A stretch of 8,043 nucleotides of DNA from JAQIBY01 sp034721855 (lineage in GTDB: Bacteria > Bacteroidota > Bacteroidia > Bacteroidales > ML635J-15), in assembly GCA_034721855.1 (NCBI GenBank), contig JAYENB010000303.1, positions 1 to 8,043 on the forward strand, read 5' to 3'. This document shows, in pieces, positions 6,301 to 8,043 of the stretch. The notes beneath the pieces were generated by a model that had not been told where the DNA came from, did no database searches, and saw nothing but the letters and a program-made list of their open reading frames with translations. The position numbers were made by a program, and so were the translations under genes. The first letter of the stretch is position 1; the number at the start of each line of letters is the position of its first letter.

Positions 6301-8043
6301 AATCGGTTTAAGAACAGGCGCACAGGATGCCGGTACAGATGATGGCTGGGAACAGTGGAGTGACAATGATTGGTATTCTATGTCAGAAGCCGGCTGGGGA
6401 GGCTCTTTTAATATGGCTATTTACCCCGTTGTTTGTTCTGAAGGTGCCCCATTGCCGGAATTTTCTGCAGACAATACCACCATTATGACTGGTGGAACTG
6501 TCAACTTTACTGACATGAGTACATGTGGTGCAACTGGTTGGGACTGGACCTTCGATGGAGGTACTCCGGGAACAAGCACAGCCCAGAATCCATCGGTTAC
6601 ATATAATACATCAGGAATTTATGATGTAAGCTTAACATCTTCTAATGCTCAAGGAAGTAATCCTTCTTATAAAGCAAATTATATTAGCGTACTGCAACCA
6701 ATTGTTTGGTGGGATTTTCCAGGAAATCCTGATGATGCACTTTCTGATGGTGGTATCACAGCCAATGATGGAACAAAATCTATCACTGTGGTAGGTGGAG
6801 TTGATGCTCCAACTTACGCTGCTGCCGGAGCTACCTCTCAGGCAGCTGAAGCTAGTGGTTGGAGTACCGGAGCAGGTACCAAAGCATGGGTGGTTGAATT
6901 CGAAACAACCAGCTATGTGAATTTGAAACTTTCTTCAAAACAATCTGGTGATAATTTTTCTCCACAAGATTTTAAAGTTCAATATAGCTTAGATAATGCA
7001 AATTGGACAGACCTTGCGGGAGCAACGGTAACTGTTGCCGAAGATTGGACAACTGGTGTGCTTAATAGTATTGAATTGCCCGCTGTTTGTGAAAAACAAG
7101 CCAGTGTTTATTTACGTTGGATAATGACATCAAATACTGGAATAGGTGGAAATTTACTTGCTAATAGAAGCAGTTATATTGATGATATTTATGTCATTGG
7201 TGAGTTTTCGTCCATACCTCCGGTTGCAGATTTTACTGCTGATCAGACAACTGTATGCGAAGGTGCAACTGTCAACTTTACAGACCTTTCAACTAATGTT
7301 CCTACCAATTGGGATTGGACATTCACCGGTGGAACACCAAATACTTCAACAGCTGAAAATCCATCTATTGTTTATAATACTGCAGGAACATATTCTGTCA
7401 CATTAATGGCTACAAATGCAACAGGTAGCGATGATACTACAATGACAAATTATATTACTGTAAATGCGAATTTACCTGTTAGTGTAAGTGTTTCTGAATC
7501 AGCAAATCCAATTTGTGCAGGAACAGATGTAACATTCACTGCAACTCCTTATAATGGTGGTGCTACACCAAGCTATCAATGGAAAATTAATGGTGTAGTT
7601 GTTGGCGCAGATAGTCCGACATATTTAAGCAGCACATTAAATGATGGAGATGCCGTAACCTGCGTTATGACATCATCAGAGACCTGTGCAACAGGCAATC
7701 CAGCTACATCTACTCCAATTATTATGACTGTGAATCCTAATTTACCTGTTAGTGTTGCTATATCAGCTGATAATAATCCGGTTTGTGCCGGTGAAAATGT
7801 AACCTTCACCGCTACTCCAACAAACGAAGGCGCAAGTCCTTCATACGATTGGCTAGTAAACGGAACGTCTGTAGGCGCACCTGATACTGCTACATTTACC
7901 ACAAATACATTAAGTAATGGAGATGTAGTTAAAGTCGTTCTTACATCATCCGAAACATGTGCTACAAACAATCCTGCAACATCAAATGCTGTAAATATGA
8001 CAGTTAATACAAATCTTGCAGTTGATGTTTCAATTTTAGAAGA
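3338..8043 (+). CDS. Secreted lysyl-endopeptidase-like serine protease with PKD and Ig-like modules (3' end outside window)
   Basis: The frame is open for 1568 codons to the right edge. An in-frame TAA at 3317 and a signal peptide fix the start: positive N-terminus, hydrophobic core, likely cleavage after Ala27 (LNA/QQ). Residues about 28-214 look like a propeptide. The S1-type protease domain (about 215-475) closely matches Achromobacter lysyl endopeptidase, with His277 in TAFHC, Asp330 in SDFFLVQL and Ser418 in GGSSGSP. All six disulfide cysteines of that enzyme have counterparts (Cys222, 228, 256, 278, 302, 440). Asp447 (HDIYGR) aligns with the lysine-binding Asp225, so cleavage after lysine is likely. 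Lys214 before the mature start suits self-processing. Downstream modules: PKD1 490-576, A1 583-757, PKD2 760-843, A2 848-1033, PKD3 1039-1119, B 1122-1290, PKD4 1294-1376, Ig-like from 1378. A C-terminal type IX sorting domain is expected but not visible. Confidence 0.93.
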   Translation, partial: MKNFTCIKQVWTIVLMMLMLYAIPLNAQQSEGGIPPSFEEGKSINAVGNYNIDDISIYPPNVDALLLEDKNRGKNGLPPRVGTNVSVDAGLNTAGSWTTRPDGSRVWILKITSEGAIAMNFIFDDFHLAPGTKMFMYNENKKQVLGAFTYNNNKEHGRFTSTKIQGETVFIEYFEPAKTVGTSSFHIENAGYFYNMSKQLARLTETYGDESSTKTVGASDACQVNINCTPVGDDWQDEKRGVAQITFLAGGSWYLCTGSLVNNTAYDETPYFLTAFHCGAADATDTELLSWEFHFNYESADCTDPGSEPVTDDIVGCTRKAEGDINGGSDFFLVQLESTPDGTFAPYYNGWDNSGTASATGAGIHHPSGDIKKISTYDAISVTGNVNISGSISAADSEWDIGWYENVNGWGVTEGGSSGSPLFRDNGLLIGTLTGGSSSCTNQTSHDIYGRFSYHWTENGTTNADQLQPWLDPGNTETTLPGYDPFATAPPTINFTADRTNLLEGDAVNYTDLSLSPSGPITGWSWAFNGGTPNTSSNQNPTNIIYNTVGKYDVTLDATNSNGTSSDTYIEMINVIDPSVTTCETFSQWCCNPTIYTSADGYVAGSNEYDCLEVAEYFPDAYPYNSITEARFYFAQVTSGTNPDIIFKVYSDNAGQPDQVLASTSVPLSTIETAYNTDGYYDVVFPESVSYPDNAFYVGFTIPQTQASDDTIALVTNDDADSDANTGYSLYGTTWETYSAWGMSLQNLVLPNLCYDVSLPPVASFEGVPQMVNAGNTVAFTDLSFGGTPTSWSWTFAGGTPNTSTNQNPVITYDTPGVYAVSLTVTNGNGTDTKTINGYITVVDPNTCSCSQLGHVVGGEVLYTVAAGEYLAGTNNYGDVAKAEFFNDYGTANNLEGAYFSFGAVDVTNAGTNVTFKVWAADGGASVGGTYTYSPGTVIASTTVPITTIANDVANGDLTYVLFDPLVAITGDFFLGFEIPSPSTLDDAIGLRTGAQDAGTDDGWEQWSDNDWYSMSEAGWGGSFNMAIYPVVCSEGAPLPEFSADNTTIMTGGTVNFTDMSTCGATGWDWTFDGGTPGTSTAQNPSVTYNTSGIYDVSLTSSNAQGSNPSYKANYISVLQPIVWWDFPGNPDDALSDGGITANDGTKSITVVGGVDAPTYAAAGATSQAAEASGWSTGAGTKAWVVEFETTSYVNLKLSSKQSGDNFSPQDFKVQYSLDNANWTDLAGATVTVAEDWTTGVLNSIELPAVCEKQASVYLRWIMTSNTGIGGNLLANRSSYIDDIYVIGEFSSIPPVADFTADQTTVCEGATVNFTDLSTNVPTNWDWTFTGGTPNTSTAENPSIVYNTAGTYSVTLMATNATGSDDTTMTNYITVNANLPVSVSVSESANPICAGTDVTFTATPYNGGATPSYQWKINGVVVGADSPTYLSSTLNDGDAVTCVMTSSETCATGNPATSTPIIMTVNPNLPVSVAISADNNPVCAGENVTFTATPTNEGASPSYDWLVNGTSVGAPDTATFTTNTLSNGDVVKVVLTSSETCATNNPATSNAVNMTVNTNLAVDVSILE
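4805..5065 (+). other. PKD domain 1 of the protease
   Basis: Residues 490-576. The hallmarks are FTADRTNLLEGDAVNYTD, WSWAFNGGTPNTS, NQNP and the YNTVGKYDVTL strand that ends PKD folds. Related PKD domains follow at 5615-5866, 6452-6694 and 7217-7465, sharing the W-x-W-x-F-x-GGTP-x-TS core. PKD folds are extracellular beta-sandwich spacers or binding modules. Confidence 0.9.
5084..5608 (+). other. Unclassified module A, copy 1
   Basis: Residues 583-757, about 175 residues, between PKD1 and PKD2. It begins at Cys583 and ends near Cys754. Landmarks are GYVAGSNEYD, VAEYF, IIFKVYSD, VLASTSVPLSTI and FYVGFTIP. It is predicted all-beta from its strand-rich pattern. A diverged second copy lies at 5879-6436. 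I do not recognise a named family; carbohydrate or surface binding is only a guess. Confidence 0.6.
5615..5866 (+). other. PKD domain 2 of the protease
   Basis: Residues 760-843. Visible features are PPVASFEG, VAFTDLS, WSWTFAGGTPNTSTNQNP, YDTPGVYAVSLTVTN and ITVVDP. It sits between module A copies 1 and 2. Confidence 0.9.
5879..6436 (+). other. Unclassified module A, copy 2
   Basis: Residues 848-1033, about 186 residues. It lines up with copy 1 through GEYLAGTNNYGD (versus GYVAGSNEYD), AKAEFF (versus VAEYF), VTFKVWA (versus IIFKVYS), VIASTTVPITTI and FFLGFEIP. Both copies start with cysteine (CSC here) and end at a cysteine (Cys1033 here), so a disulfide may close each module. Divergence is high, so the duplication is old. 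Confidence 0.6.
6452..6694 (+). other. PKD domain 3 of the protease
   Basis: Residues 1039-1119. Landmarks are LPEFSADNTTIMTGG, VNFTDMS, WDWTFDGGTPGTSTAQNP and YNTSGIYDVSLTSSN. It joins module A copy 2 to module B. Confidence 0.88.
6701..7207 (+). other. Unclassified beta-rich module B
   Basis: Residues 1122-1290, about 169 residues. It begins IVWWDFPGNPDDALSDGG and contains WVVEFETTSYVNLKLSSKQSG (split by conserved aromatic positions), FKVQYSLDNANWTDL, VYLRWIMTSN and a final SYIDDIYVIG strand. The pattern is that of a jelly-roll or discoidin-like module seen in many exported Bacteroidota proteins. The family name and ligand are not clear from sequence alone. Confidence 0.5.
7217..7465 (+). 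other. PKD domain 4 of the protease
   Basis: Residues 1294-1376. PPVADFTADQTTVCEGA, VNFTDLS, WDWTFTGGTPNTSTAENP and YNTAGTYSVTLMATN are clear. It is followed by ITVNAN, which leads directly into the Ig-like array. Confidence 0.9.
7469..8043 (+). repeat. Tandem Ig-like repeats of the protease, continuing past the window
   Basis: Units start at 7469, 7739 and 8012, giving periods of 270 and 273 bases (90 and 91 residues). Each begins NLPVSV or NLAVDV, followed by NP(I/V)CAG, VTFTATP, SY(Q/D)W, a NG turn and TSSETCAT-NPATS. Units 1 and 2 share 17 identical bases at their start. The pattern suits Ig-like or PKD-like stalk modules of long type IX secreted proteins. Unit 3 is cut by the window edge, so the total number is unknown. 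Confidence 0.85.

Noticed and set aside
7576..7971. 131-codon minus-strand frame
   Set aside because: It is antisense to the Ig-like repeats. The long opening arises from the repeated codon pattern on the other strand.
7469..8043. CRISPR-like or satellite array
   Set aside because: The 270-273 base period is in frame and encodes conserved Ig-like units. There are no short repeats with unique spacers.

Overview
The window looks like chromosomal DNA of a member of the Bacteroidota. The grounds are AT-rich intergenic DNA, promoters of the TTTG / TAnnTTTG type, genes without clear Shine-Dalgarno sequences, and a very large secreted protease with PKD and Ig-like modules of the kind exported by the type IX system in that phylum. 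I cannot name the species.

Layout. 1-404 holds no supportable gene, only short repeats and one small hairpin. About 405-912 (minus strand) is protein-free but densely packed with perfect short hairpins. Several have GNRA loops only when read on the minus strand. It has a Bacteroidota-type promoter at its right end (917-949) and a terminator-like hairpin at its left end (410-442), so I call it a candidate large structured non-coding RNA that I do not recognise. 958-1111 is an AT-rich stretch with a hairpin and five same-strand 9-mers ending in AACA that look like degenerate DnaA boxes. Tandem terminators (1147-1216) then close the minus-strand gene that follows. 1239-2786 (minus) is an intact ALDH7-family dehydrogenase (alpha-aminoadipic semialdehyde type, lysine breakdown). 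2787-3337 is a divergent intergenic region with a dispersed-repeat-like segment, a six-unit ACAG microsatellite, a good promoter for the rightward gene and a leader hairpin that contains a 22-codon ORF. 3338 to the right edge (plus, at least 1568 codons, no stop in the window) is a lysyl-endopeptidase-like protease with a chain of C-terminal modules: PKD1, A1, PKD2, A2, PKD3, B, PKD4, then tandem Ig-like repeats of 90 and 91 residues.

How the parts may work together. The two protein genes are divergent and share one intergenic region. The protease is predicted to cut after lysine outside the cell, and the dehydrogenase family oxidises the semialdehyde made in lysine catabolism. A joint role in using lysine-rich protein is attractive but is only inference. 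The most novel part is the structured RNA candidate on the left. The most complex is the mosaic protease on the right.
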